Shown: in pieces, positions 1 through 9,569 of the stretch | Numbering within the stretch: the stretch's first letter is position 1 | Layout: each line of letters starts with the position of its first letter | Program-made: the position numbers and the translations under genes | The notes under the pieces: generated by a model | Database searches by the model: none | Told to the model about the DNA's origin: nothing | What the model saw: the letters and a program-made list of their open reading frames with translations, nothing else | Assembly (NCBI GenBank): GCA_938743325.2 | Contig: OW568870.1 | Span: 124,001-188,000, forward strand | Source of the DNA: Pycnococcus provasolii | Taxonomy: Eukaryota > Chlorophyta > Pseudoscourfieldiophyceae > Pseudoscourfieldiales > Pycnococcaceae | Length of the DNA: 64,000 bases | Direction: 5' to 3'

Positions 1-183
1 TACACGTGACAAGAAAAACAAGGATTAGTCACGGTAGACCGCCATGGATTTCATGGGATGATGTTCCTCGGAGGAGGAACCGACCAATAATGGGGAACCT
101 ATCAGTTGGGGGTTCAACCGATTCATGCTCGGGAAACTTCCAACTTCAAGAAATTTTATTTTTTTGTACATTAGTTTTTAAGG
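1..183. other. Left-edge non-coding, 3' flank of giant gene
   Basis: This stretch lies downstream of the stop of the minus-strand giant coiled-coil gene. It is AT-richer than the coding region and holds the 3' UTR and polyadenylation region of that gene. I see no other feature in it. Confidence 0.5.
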
Positions 184-3100
184 TTAGTTGCGGTGCACTG
201 GCCCCGCGCTCATGGGCCTCTGCTGCTGCTGCTGCTGCAGCGGCGGCGGCGGCGCCGATCCAGGGCTGCGACTACTCGGGTGCGCGCTCGCTGGACGCGC
301 CCTTGAACTAGACGATGACTCCGCAGCGTGCTCTCCGCTAGTTCTGCGAATCATCCTGTACGCAGTTGCCTGTGCTCCAGTTGCCACAGCATCGACACCG
401 CGTCCGAACGCCACCCTGGGAGGGGCACTCGTTACAGTGCCCTTGTACGCGGCTGCGCCGCCGAACTCCGTCACGCGAACGCCTCCGTGCGTTTCTTTCA
501 AGTTACGAGCGATACGTTGCTGAAGCTGAGCGCTCGACGGTCGATCACGGCCACTGGCGCTGACGCCGCCTCGACTTGGCAGCAGCGACGAATTGCGCTG
601 CGCCACCACGGCTGAGCTCGGCCTCTTGGGAAATCGCTTTTGTGCCAAAATTTCTGCGTCGGACGAACGCATGAACGTCTCGGCGCTGTGTGGGCGCGCC
701 AACGTTGGATCACGTCTCCTACCGCTCTCAAGCGCAATCCTCACGCCATCTCTCGCAAGCTCGCGAGCCTCGTCCAACGTGATCTCTGTGTCCATGCCCG
801 AGATTGCCTCGAGCGTCTGCCGGAGAACCAAGAGCTCCTGCTCGCGCGATTGCAGCTCGTCCTTTAGATTCTTAACTCTCATCCGCCATCCCGACTCCGC
901 GGTGTTCGTAAATTGCACAGCTGTGGCACCCGCTCGCGCCTCGGCGGCATCGTCGAGCGCTTCTCGCAGAGCTCGCTCCGCCTCCTCGCGTGCATGACGC
1001 TCGCGAAAAAGTTTGAGGCGCCATTCGGTGACATTCGTCGGCTCCTCGGTGGATGCCCTGAGCTCCCTCGGCGTCCACGCGGTTTCGCGGTGCCCCTCGG
1101 ACGCCGCGGTGGGAACAGGCGACGGAGATCGTGCTGACCTGTGTTGTCGTGGAGATGAAGGATGAGGCGATGTCGACGCGGGTCGTGAGCCGCCGCCGCC
1201 GCCATCGCCATTCACCAGATCTGCGAATGAAGCTCCACCACGATGCTCTACACCGCGCTCGTTGCGCGCCTTGAAACGCGCCAGCTCTGTGCGATGGCGA
1301 TGTGCGTGGTAGAGCTCTCGCGCCGCGTCGCCGAGCGCCTCGTCACGTAAAGCAGCCATATGGCGGAGAACCTTGATGTCAGCCTGTTGGCTTGTCACAG
1401 CCTGCTCCGCACTCAGCCGGCCGTCTGCCATTTCCGACATTCTCTCGTCGTAGTACTCGCGCAACTCGCGCATCTCTCGCTTCAGCTTCGTCCGAACAGC
1501 AAAGACGCGCATGCGTGACAGCAGCCTCAGCTTCTTCAAGCTTGCCTTCAAAAAAGCCTCGTTTTGGCGCAGTAACTCCATCTCGTGCTCCATTCGAACG
1601 ATGGTGTTCACCGAGTCTAGCGTATCATCGTTGTCATCAAAGGCCATCGTCAGCCTCGACATTGCCTTCGATCGCTCGTCCGCTAGAACCACGTCAAGGC
1701 GCCTCCTGCGCTCCTCCTGCGAGATCTGCCGATTCGTTTTAGCAATCGCAAGGGAAGTTTCCAGCGTATTGATCACCTCGCCGTGAATGCGATCGCTCTG
1801 ATTTTTTAGCTTGTGCGCGCGTTGCACAACCTCGGAATTCAGTGTTTGAAATTGATCCCGCACGCTCGCGTGATTCAGCAGGAGCATACCGGCACGCTGG
1901 TAGCACAGCTGCATCGCACGTGCCGATACCTGAGAACGTTCGCGCGCCGCGGCGTCTTTCAGAAATTTCACCTCCGCTCTAAGCTCCGTGACAAGGTCGC
2001 TCATGCGGTTCATTTCCACCATCCAGAGACCACGTTCCTCCGCGAGCGCCCTCGCCGCAGTCTCCGCAAATTGCTGAAAGGTGTCGTGCATGACGTTTCG
2101 CATGCGTTCCTCAGCGTTGAGCTGATCGCGCCCCCAGAGCACCGCGCCCTCGTCCTTCGCTGGTGCGGTATTATCGTTTGCTATCGCAGAATACTGCTGA
2201 GAGTCGCGAATCTCTTCGCCCGCCATCTGGCTCGAATGGAGGTAGAAGTTGCCCCAGTCGAACAGGTCGCCAAACACTTGACTCCAGTAAGCCTTTCCGT
2301 ATCTGCCGGCAATGTTCTTCGCCTTGCGGAAGCGAGCAATAACCAAACTCTCCTTCGGGCTATCGAACGACGAGCTCGACTCCAAGCCTGGAGTAGGCGG
2401 TGGCAGTGCAAGAGTCGCGACGCCACTTTGACGCAATCTGTCTGTATCAGCCGTATCCGCATCCATCAGCGGCGGTGGATTGTCGTCCGTGCCGTCGCCG
2501 ACCCCTTCGTCGAGAGGCTTCATGCGTCTGCGACGTCGACGTGCCGTCCAGCTCATCATGATGTCAAGGTTGACGTGGGTTAATCTCAGATACGATGTAT
2601 CGCACGCCTGCTTAAGCAAAGCAAGCTCGGTTTCAAAGCGCTGAATCTTTTTCACCGCAGGCATGGAGCTGAACGCAGTGAATGACAACTTGAGAGTTTC
2701 AGCAATCACCTGCTGCCTCAAAGGACGATTCAAAACCAGCAAATCCTCGCTCGCTTCTTCTTCAAGATTGTTGTTGTCGTCTTCGTCGGGTTTGCGGTAG
2801 TCGAGCGATGCCATGAGGACCTGCTCCATGACATCTGTGGCTTCCTTCTCGCGCATCATGAGGATAGACTCAGCCTTCGGTCTCATCGTCTTCACCGGCA
2901 TTGCAACCTCCGTCTCGCGAAATTCCGAAATTTCGGGAAGTTCGTGGTTGCTCCGTGCGAATAGATTTGGAAGGTGGCCAGCCAACCTGATCGACTCCAG
3001 GCGACAGCGGTGCACCGCAAGCGTTAGCGTGTGGCAGTACAGCTTGACATCGGCTGCACGTTTAGCATCGTCGTGGGACAGAATTCCAACTTGCGCGCAT

Positions 3101-6100
3101 GCAGCGTCACTTTCAGCCTCGATTTTGCGAATGAGATAGGCAACCTTGTGGCGCACTGGCTCGTCCTCAAAAAGCAGGCTAGCTGACTCCCAGCGACACA
3201 CCGGCTTGTACCCGTCTGAATCACGTCCCGAAGATACAAACATCCCGTCTCGCAAAGGCTCGAAAGCCTCGGGATCGTTCAGCAGCGAGGCGTATACTGA
3301 ATGTTGACGCACCCAACCACTCCACGGTGACGCAGCGTTTCTTTTCTTTGATTTGTTACGAGCTTCAATTGCGAAATTGTCGAAGCACGTCGGCGTTGCA
3401 AGACCGGAATACGTTGAACGCAGCACAGTCTCGTGCCCTATGCTGTACAAATCCCCGCTTTCCTCCAAGCAGATCTGCAAAGCAGCCAGCCAAGCAGTAT
3501 CGTTGGTCATGCACTTCAGACACAGGTAGTGACTCACCTCGCTTGCCGTGGGCTTGTCTCGCGCACGCTCCGGTTTACGCTCCTCAACCGGCTTAGGCTT
3601 GGGGATGCGTGGGGGTGGCCAAGGTGTCGGCTGCCCCGGCTTTGAAGAGTCTGCATTCAATTCTACCTTTGGCGCTTCGCCGAATCTTTGAGGGGGCTCG
3701 TTGCATGCACTCACCTCAGACTGTAATTTGTGCACCTCGTGGGCCAAATTGCCCACTCCCCCTGTCAAATGCACTCCATGCTTTTCTTTCTCCTCCTCCT
3801 CCTCCCCCTCCTCTTTCATCTTTAGTTGCATGCCCTGCTGGGCGCTTTCGAGCATCAGCTTTGCCACCATCTTATCATGATCGCTGTAACTTCTGGAGCG
3901 AAGACCCTGATCCCTCAGCTTTTCTTTTGGAGCGTCCAAGCTCATCACGGCACGGCGGCCGCGCAGGTAGCGAGCGAGTGCAACAAACACACCGCGAATT
4001 GGGGCCATGTTCTCGAATGAGCCAAATATTGTAATCTGGTCAGTGGGCGTGGACGGCTCGATGTACTTGAATGACGGCGTGGCGAATTGCTCGGAAATCA
4101 ATTCCATGCCCCTGGGGGATTTCCCGTGGTGCTTGTACAGCGTTCCGATTTTGGACACCAAGCAATCCGACGTGGATGGCGGTCGAAGCGTTTTGAACGC
4201 AGTGCGCATCGGCCATCCTCGATCAAGCAGGTGATCGATGAATTCGGGAATGTTGTTCAATTCGTTTGTCGTTCGAGTCATATGGCGACTCAATCGAGCC
4301 GTGACAACGACATTGGTTGCCGCTCCAATGAGCTCGAGCTCGTTGATGAACACCGGACCCCAAATGCTATCATCTTTGTCTTGTAACGGTAAATATTCCG
4401 GCTCGTCAGCGCACCCTGCAACCGCGCAAGCACCGAAGCCGCCAAGGTATTCCGTCGTAACCGCACACCCCGCGTGATAAATGTCAAGCTTGTCACCCGC
4501 ATACCCAATTTGGAGCAGAAATGCTTGAATCGCTCTGAAGTCTAGATTCGTTTGGAGAATTGCGCGTGCCTTGGCGATATTGATTGGCTGAAGTTGCTCT
4601 GGTTGGCTGTTTGGAGATGATGATCCCAAAGTGGCAACTGAGGTGGATCGGGATGGTCGGGCAGTAGATCTGGGAGAAGAGACGCGAGAAGGGGTGGCAA
4701 CGGAGGCAGAGCGGCCTGTGCGGTTCAATGCAGCTATGCGCTGCTGCACCTCACGTGCTTCACGCGATATGGCCGAACATCCATTTTTCCAAGAACGGGC
4801 AATCTCCACACGCACAAGCGAGAGGAGAAACTCGAACGGATACCTCTTCTCGGCAACCACGCGCGCATCACTGCCTGCCGCCGCAACCTCCTCTCTCGCT
4901 AAAAATTGCGTCCATGAGCGATAGTGACTGGCGATTGCAGCACCGTGCGATACTCCGTGAAATGCTTTAAGCTGCTTGCGCTCCACCAAGAACGGATCCG
5001 TGTGCCGTTCAATGCGTCGCCTAGCACTCATCATCCACGCAAAATCCACCAAAAGCGCGTCATGGCGTACGGCTAAAGTACATCCCTCTGCATACGCGAG
5101 CTGCATCATTGCCGCCACCTGTATCAGGTCAACCGTCTTCTTCGCGAGAATGGCAGCCGCTCGCGCGGGAGTATCCATGCGTTCAAGCTGCGCGTGCTCA
5201 TTATCGACGCCAGATGCTGACGCTGTTTCCCCAACACCGGTAACCTCTTCCTGTAGTAGCTCTCGAAAAAGAATCCGCTTCTTCAGTCGGGATGCTAAAG
5301 TGCCATCAAATGCCGCTGCGGCGAGCTCTACTCGACGCCCCGGTGTCTCGCGCATGGCGTCATAGTGCAAGCCCGTGTGAGATGCTTCAAATCCCCATGG
5401 CGCCACCTCCTTAAAAGCTCGCATTTCCTTTTTCGCCTCAGAGATTATGTCATCGTCCGTTGCCTCTTGCGGGAACTGATTCGCGGTCGTTTCCCAGTTA
5501 ACCTCAGTGGGCTCACCGAAACGAGGGTGCGAGACACCCATGCGATGAAGCTGCGCCAGACGAATGCGGCGCAAGAGCTCCGCCTCGTGCAAGTGCCGCA
5601 GCAGCACAACACGTCCACGTGCCATCGCATGCGCTCTATAGGCGACATCAATGTCGCCTTGCGCTTGAATGCTCTCGATGGCGGTGTCGACCGTCGCTGC
5701 GCAGTCCATCGCGTCGTCAAATGCCAGCCAGTCGTAGGACTCCATCAATTGATCAGTCGATGTTCTCATGCCCGCACCCGTCCGCTCGGAACGGGGGTAA
5801 TAATTCTGTGTCTGAGAGGAGGAGGATGCGCCACGCGGCTCCACCTTTGCGGTTGCTCGACGTTCACCTTCCGTCAAGCTTTCGTCCACAACGCCAAGAG
5901 CCACTTCAAGTGCCGCACGGTACACGCGCCGCCGCTCGGGACTCACGGTGTCCCCGTAGCATCCAACGTCATCGCAAAATTGCTTGCACGCGAATCGAAG
6001 TGTTCCAATCACCTCGTGAGCACCGGCGACTGCTCCAAACGAGTCAAAGGCTGCAAGCACGGTACGTGAACCAGCCTCAGTCAGAGGTATAAGCTCAGGA

Positions 6101-9100
6101 ACGCTGCCGGAACCTGTCTCCGCGTCCGAAATCTCGCGCTCAATGTCTCTGCTTCCGTCCAGATCAGGGCCCGGTGTACCCACCATGAATCCCAGGGCAC
6201 GCCATGCGGTTTCCTCAGGCAAATCATTCTCCTCAGCGGAGGCAGAGGTTTTCGCAAGCGAGTTTTGAACTGCGCGCAGCAGATTCCGGCGGGCGCCCAA
6301 TTCGTTCATATGGAGACCGTCTCGAACCTTTGCCAGCAACTGAGCTTCAAGCTTGAGAATCGCGCATTCCGTTGCATACACGCTGACGTATCGTGGCCCG
6401 ACATTAAGCATACGCAGAGTTCCCTCTTCGTCCACATCCGGGCTGCCAGTCCAAAGGTTAAACTCCTCGTCGAAGATTGGGCGGTGCGTTGTAGCCTCAA
6501 GGAGCTGTCGGCGCAGCATGGCACGATCCTCGACGTCTGAAGCGTTTTCGAGCAGATCGTGCAACGTTTTCACGAGCTCCCATCTCGCCTCGCTGAACGA
6601 CGCCTCACACCTCCAAAGGCTCACGAGCAGCGCAAATCGATCCGCCTTGGTCTTTTCATACTTACCTGCTTCCTTTGCCAATGCTGTTGGGTTCCAGTCA
6701 ACTGGCCGGCTCACCACGCCGGTAAGTACCTCGTTCTGAAGTCGAGCAAGCATCACTTGCTCAGCCGTCTCGCAACGGTGCCGAAGATGCTTCATTGCTA
6801 GTGTAGGCAACTCCTGACGAGATACGCGATTCACCTCGCGTATCGCGCTGGGAAACATGACGCGACGTCGTTTTCCAGAAGTCTCGCGCACGTGCGGTAC
6901 ATGGGAAGCACGATCCGGTGTAGACTCGTCGCCTGCCCCCACAGTGCCAAGGAGATCGGAAACTTCCAATTGGTCATCACCAATTGGATCCTGCTCGTCG
7001 TCGTCGACGCCATAGAAGAGTTCGTAGCCATTTCCAAGGCCAGCCTTGCCAAATTGCAGCGACGCAGCGTCGCCCGCGGCTTCCACGAAGTTGGCTGCCC
7101 GCCTCGATTCAACATCCGCGCCATCGCCCTCAGAGTTGTGCACTGGAGTCGAGGTGTCGCCGTATGCCCCGGAAGGCAGGCGCAGCCGCAGCATCCAACC
7201 CTCGGAAAATCCAAAGTCACCTCTCGATGCGACTGAGGTCTCGAACGCTTTCTTCTCCTTCTCTTCTAAGCTTGCAATGGAATGGCGCACGGCAAAGGTT
7301 GCATTCGTTGCAGCAAGAACGCGTGCCTTAAGGCGACGACACGTAAGAGTGCTCAGCGCTATGTACGCTTCCGCGAGTCTCGGCTCGAGCTTGTTGTCCA
7401 TGGGCGGCGGCGCAGATGTCGCACTCGACGAACCACTTTCCTCGTGCGCCCATCCTTGCATGTCATCCGCCTGCGCAAGGAGCGCAGCTTCCGCATCACC
7501 CCCAAATCCAAGTTCCGACGACGGCCCGAAGAAAGAATGGCGTGCCTCGTCCATGATGCTGACGTGAGGCGGAGGAATCGTCGCGCGGCGTCCTGGCGGA
7601 CGAGGAGGCAGCTGGCCTGACGCGGCTGCCGCATCGCGGGCAGCTGTTTGCGCCTGCACTGGTTTCATGTTGTTGCTCACCGCACGGGCCTTTTTCTTTC
7701 TGTACGTAACGTCTTTCTCGAGGCGATTCGCGAAGCGCGAGTGCTCTTCATGCAGATAGTCGATGCGGTCCAACTGCATCTTCGCGAGACCCTTGATCTG
7801 AGTCTCCGCCTTCTCAGCGTCGAACTCATCGACAAGCGTGCTTTCTGGGGCAAGACGTTCCTCCTCAAGCAAAAGTGTCTCCGCAACTCGCGACCCCGGA
7901 CCGTCCTTGTGTTCGCCCGAGGCGACATTGCTGCCGTCGGTCATGTTCATGCTTAGACCCTTCGACCGGGCGCCCACCGCATCAACGGCGAGACTCTGCA
8001 GTCCCACGCCCAAATCGACCCCCTCAAGCATCTCATCCGCAAGTGCGATTGGTGGCGGCGGTTCGTTGCCATATCGCCGCACGGGAAGCCTCACCGGTGG
8101 AGGTGCCGCGTATGGGTCGCTAACGGCGCTTGGCGTCGGGTTGATTGTCAGCACACTCGCACCGGTGCCACGCGAAGCGTTCAAATCCTCGCCCGTATCG
8201 TCAACTGCGCGTCCAGGTGTGAGCAGGCGTTCCTGCCTCTGCAAGATTTCCGCAAAGTGCCTGCGAATGTTGTAGTCAGCAATATGGCCGTGCGGCTCGC
8301 CCCGGTCGCGCATCACGTGCCATTGAGTTGCAAGTGCGTCGAACATGCGCCGCAGGTTGTCGTAGTCGAGCGCGAGGTCGGGAGGCGTGACAGCTATCCA
8401 GAACGTCTCATCGGCACCGCATCGGTCGTCAGCATTTCCCACCCCGCGCAGGAGTAGCACGCGCCTGTGCGTGAACCCAATCCACTTCAAGCGGTTGACG
8501 ATAGGCTCGATCGCCCTGGCTCTCGTTGCAGCCTGAAACACGCGCGCGCGCGCGGCGATACGCCAGTCGCCTGGCGTCGGCAAGACGGTGGCATCTGCAG
8601 CTGCGATGGTAATATCCCTTGCGTATGCGCCCTTGGTCAACCTTCGCGAGCGAGCTAGCAGGCTACTCTCCGCGTGCGCGAGAAATTCGGAGCGCTGCGT
8701 GATTGCGCTGACGGAGTCTCCGTCGAGGGTGTCTCTTGCGCGCGCTTTCTTCGCCGCAAGCGCAACGCGCTCCCAGCGGTACGCGCTTGCCATTCGTGCA
8801 AACGCGTCAGCAAGGTGCCTGCACTCTGCAGCCGCGTCCCTGTCGTTCGCATCGTCTCTTGCGCCAGGCACGCTGCGTACAGCCCTGACGCGTCTCCACG
8901 CGTCGTCGTAGCACCCGCTCTCCTGCTCGTCGCCCTCCGCAAGCGCGTCAGCAGCCGCGGATGCACCGGCGCACAGCGTACTCTGCGCCCTTTGTCTTGC
9001 ACGTTTCAGTCCGCTCACCACCTCTTCTTTGTCAATTTTCATCTCCACCACCTTGGTGACGTGCGCGTTTCTCATCTTCCACAGGCGTATTGCGCTGGCG

Positions 9101-9246
9101 ATTCTTTTTTCGTGGCTAAGCGCGCTTTCGGACGGCACGAACGCCGATACGGCCACCATGGCGTTGGACGTGGCCGCCGCCGCCGCCGCCGCGTGATCTC
9201 TCGCCACGGCCTTTTCTGCCGTGGTCTCGGATTCGGATGCGGCCAT
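184..9246 (-). CDS. Giant coiled-coil protein, probably ciliary or basal-body
   Basis: One uninterrupted frame encodes about 3,020 residues. The first real ATG (9244-9246) gives M-A-A-S-E-S-E. The N-terminus is Ala-rich. A charged helical segment with basic residues follows at about 35-70, then a long region of mixed helical and Pro/Ser-rich stretches. Heptad-rich coiled coil lies at about 2380-2820. The last 140 residues are low complexity with repeated R-P-x-S-A tetrapeptides and a poly-Q run. R-P-x-S-A repeats are frequent in algal flagellar and centriolar proteins, and the overall plan (huge, helical, one exon) resembles the CCDC162/C6orf183-type coiled-coil family. That assignment is inference; no enzymatic motif is visible. 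It could also be a cytoskeletal scaffold unrelated to cilia. It is divergent from the KCS gene across about 320 bp. Confidence 0.8.
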   Translation of the reverse strand: MAASESETTAEKAVARDHAAAAAAATSNAMVAVSAFVPSESALSHEKRIASAIRLWKMRNAHVTKVVEMKIDKEEVVSGLKRARQRAQSTLCAGASAAADALAEGDEQESGCYDDAWRRVRAVRSVPGARDDANDRDAAAECRHLADAFARMASAYRWERVALAAKKARARDTLDGDSVSAITQRSEFLAHAESSLLARSRRLTKGAYARDITIAAADATVLPTPGDWRIAARARVFQAATRARAIEPIVNRLKWIGFTHRRVLLLRGVGNADDRCGADETFWIAVTPPDLALDYDNLRRMFDALATQWHVMRDRGEPHGHIADYNIRRHFAEILQRQERLLTPGRAVDDTGEDLNASRGTGASVLTINPTPSAVSDPYAAPPPVRLPVRRYGNEPPPPIALADEMLEGVDLGVGLQSLAVDAVGARSKGLSMNMTDGSNVASGEHKDGPGSRVAETLLLEEERLAPESTLVDEFDAEKAETQIKGLAKMQLDRIDYLHEEHSRFANRLEKDVTYRKKKARAVSNNMKPVQAQTAARDAAAASGQLPPRPPGRRATIPPPHVSIMDEARHSFFGPSSELGFGGDAEAALLAQADDMQGWAHEESGSSSATSAPPPMDNKLEPRLAEAYIALSTLTCRRLKARVLAATNATFAVRHSIASLEEKEKKAFETSVASRGDFGFSEGWMLRLRLPSGAYGDTSTPVHNSEGDGADVESRRAANFVEAAGDAASLQFGKAGLGNGYELFYGVDDDEQDPIGDDQLEVSDLLGTVGAGDESTPDRASHVPHVRETSGKRRRVMFPSAIREVNRVSRQELPTLAMKHLRHRCETAEQVMLARLQNEVLTGVVSRPVDWNPTALAKEAGKYEKTKADRFALLVSLWRCEASFSEARWELVKTLHDLLENASDVEDRAMLRRQLLEATTHRPIFDEEFNLWTGSPDVDEEGTLRMLNVGPRYVSVYATECAILKLEAQLLAKVRDGLHMNELGARRNLLRAVQNSLAKTSASAEENDLPEETAWRALGFMVGTPGPDLDGSRDIEREISDAETGSGSVPELIPLTEAGSRTVLAAFDSFGAVAGAHEVIGTLRFACKQFCDDVGCYGDTVSPERRRVYRAALEVALGVVDESLTEGERRATAKVEPRGASSSSQTQNYYPRSERTGAGMRTSTDQLMESYDWLAFDDAMDCAATVDTAIESIQAQGDIDVAYRAHAMARGRVVLLRHLHEAELLRRIRLAQLHRMGVSHPRFGEPTEVNWETTANQFPQEATDDDIISEAKKEMRAFKEVAPWGFEASHTGLHYDAMRETPGRRVELAAAAFDGTLASRLKKRILFRELLQEEVTGVGETASASGVDNEHAQLERMDTPARAAAILAKKTVDLIQVAAMMQLAYAEGCTLAVRHDALLVDFAWMMSARRRIERHTDPFLVERKQLKAFHGVSHGAAIASHYRSWTQFLAREEVAAAGSDARVVAEKRYPFEFLLSLVRVEIARSWKNGCSAISREAREVQQRIAALNRTGRSASVATPSRVSSPRSTARPSRSTSVATLGSSSPNSQPEQLQPINIAKARAILQTNLDFRAIQAFLLQIGYAGDKLDIYHAGCAVTTEYLGGFGACAVAGCADEPEYLPLQDKDDSIWGPVFINELELIGAATNVVVTARLSRHMTRTTNELNNIPEFIDHLLDRGWPMRTAFKTLRPPSTSDCLVSKIGTLYKHHGKSPRGMELISEQFATPSFKYIEPSTPTDQITIFGSFENMAPIRGVFVALARYLRGRRAVMSLDAPKEKLRDQGLRSRSYSDHDKMVAKLMLESAQQGMQLKMKEEGEEEEEKEKHGVHLTGGVGNLAHEVHKLQSEVSACNEPPQRFGEAPKVELNADSSKPGQPTPWPPPRIPKPKPVEERKPERARDKPTASEVSHYLCLKCMTNDTAWLAALQICLEESGDLYSIGHETVLRSTYSGLATPTCFDNFAIEARNKSKKRNAASPWSGWVRQHSVYASLLNDPEAFEPLRDGMFVSSGRDSDGYKPVCRWESASLLFEDEPVRHKVAYLIRKIEAESDAACAQVGILSHDDAKRAADVKLYCHTLTLAVHRCRLESIRLAGHLPNLFARSNHELPEISEFRETEVAMPVKTMRPKAESILMMREKEATDVMEQVLMASLDYRKPDEDDNNNLEEEASEDLLVLNRPLRQQVIAETLKLSFTAFSSMPAVKKIQRFETELALLKQACDTSYLRLTHVNLDIMMSWTARRRRRRMKPLDEGVGDGTDDNPPPLMDADTADTDRLRQSGVATLALPPPTPGLESSSSFDSPKESLVIARFRKAKNIAGRYGKAYWSQVFGDLFDWGNFYLHSSQMAGEEIRDSQQYSAIANDNTAPAKDEGAVLWGRDQLNAEERMRNVMHDTFQQFAETAARALAEERGLWMVEMNRMSDLVTELRAEVKFLKDAAARERSQVSARAMQLCYQRAGMLLLNHASVRDQFQTLNSEVVQRAHKLKNQSDRIHGEVINTLETSLAIAKTNRQISQEERRRRLDVVLADERSKAMSRLTMAFDDNDDTLDSVNTIVRMEHEMELLRQNEAFLKASLKKLRLLSRMRVFAVRTKLKREMRELREYYDERMSEMADGRLSAEQAVTSQQADIKVLRHMAALRDEALGDAARELYHAHRHRTELARFKARNERGVEHRGGASFADLVNGDGGGGGSRPASTSPHPSSPRQHRSARSPSPVPTAASEGHRETAWTPRELRASTEEPTNVTEWRLKLFRERHAREEAERALREALDDAAEARAGATAVQFTNTAESGWRMRVKNLKDELQSREQELLVLRQTLEAISGMDTEITLDEARELARDGVRIALESGRRRDPTLARPHSAETFMRSSDAEILAQKRFPKRPSSAVVAQRNSSLLPSRGGVSASGRDRPSSAQLQQRIARNLKETHGGVRVTEFGGAAAYKGTVTSAPPRVAFGRGVDAVATGAQATAYRMIRRTSGEHAAESSSSSRARPASAHPSSRSPGSAPPPPLQQQQQQRPMSAGPVHRN

Positions 9247-9569
9247 CGTCAAGGCTGCTGCTACGATAATGCGTCCTAAGAGTGGGCTGGGAGAAAGTCA
9301 AACCCCGGAGACGGGGGACGCTGGTCAGGGGCATCCTAACGGTCGTGCGACCAAGCGGTGGATCCCCAATAGGTCTTAAGGTACCTGCCTGCCCCTCGGC
9401 CGAGGACTCGAGGAGGAGGTTTCTGCCACCTGGCGCCGCGCCATTTCCGCTTCCACCTCCCACCTTGCCGCTGCCCACTACACAGCTCTCAGGAGGTCAA
9501 TAACTGCCTACCATCAGCTTCCACCTTGCTTCACTCGTACCCTTCGCCACTTCTCTCCCTTTCACCTAA
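9247..9569. promoter_or_regulatory. Divergent intergenic region, giant coiled-coil gene / KCS
   Basis: These 323 bp separate the 5' ends of two divergent genes and must hold both promoters and 5' UTRs. A pyrimidine-rich stretch (CTTCCACC/CTTCACTC type) precedes the KCS start. No TATA box or telomere-like repeat is evident. Confidence 0.4.

Noticed and set aside
100-140. tRNA-like GGTTCAACC near the left edge
   Set aside because: No cloverleaf, A-box or acceptor stem could be drawn around it.
1813-2583. 256-residue plus-strand frame inside the giant coiled-coil gene
   Set aside because: It is antisense to coding sequence, has shadow-type composition and no recognisable domain.
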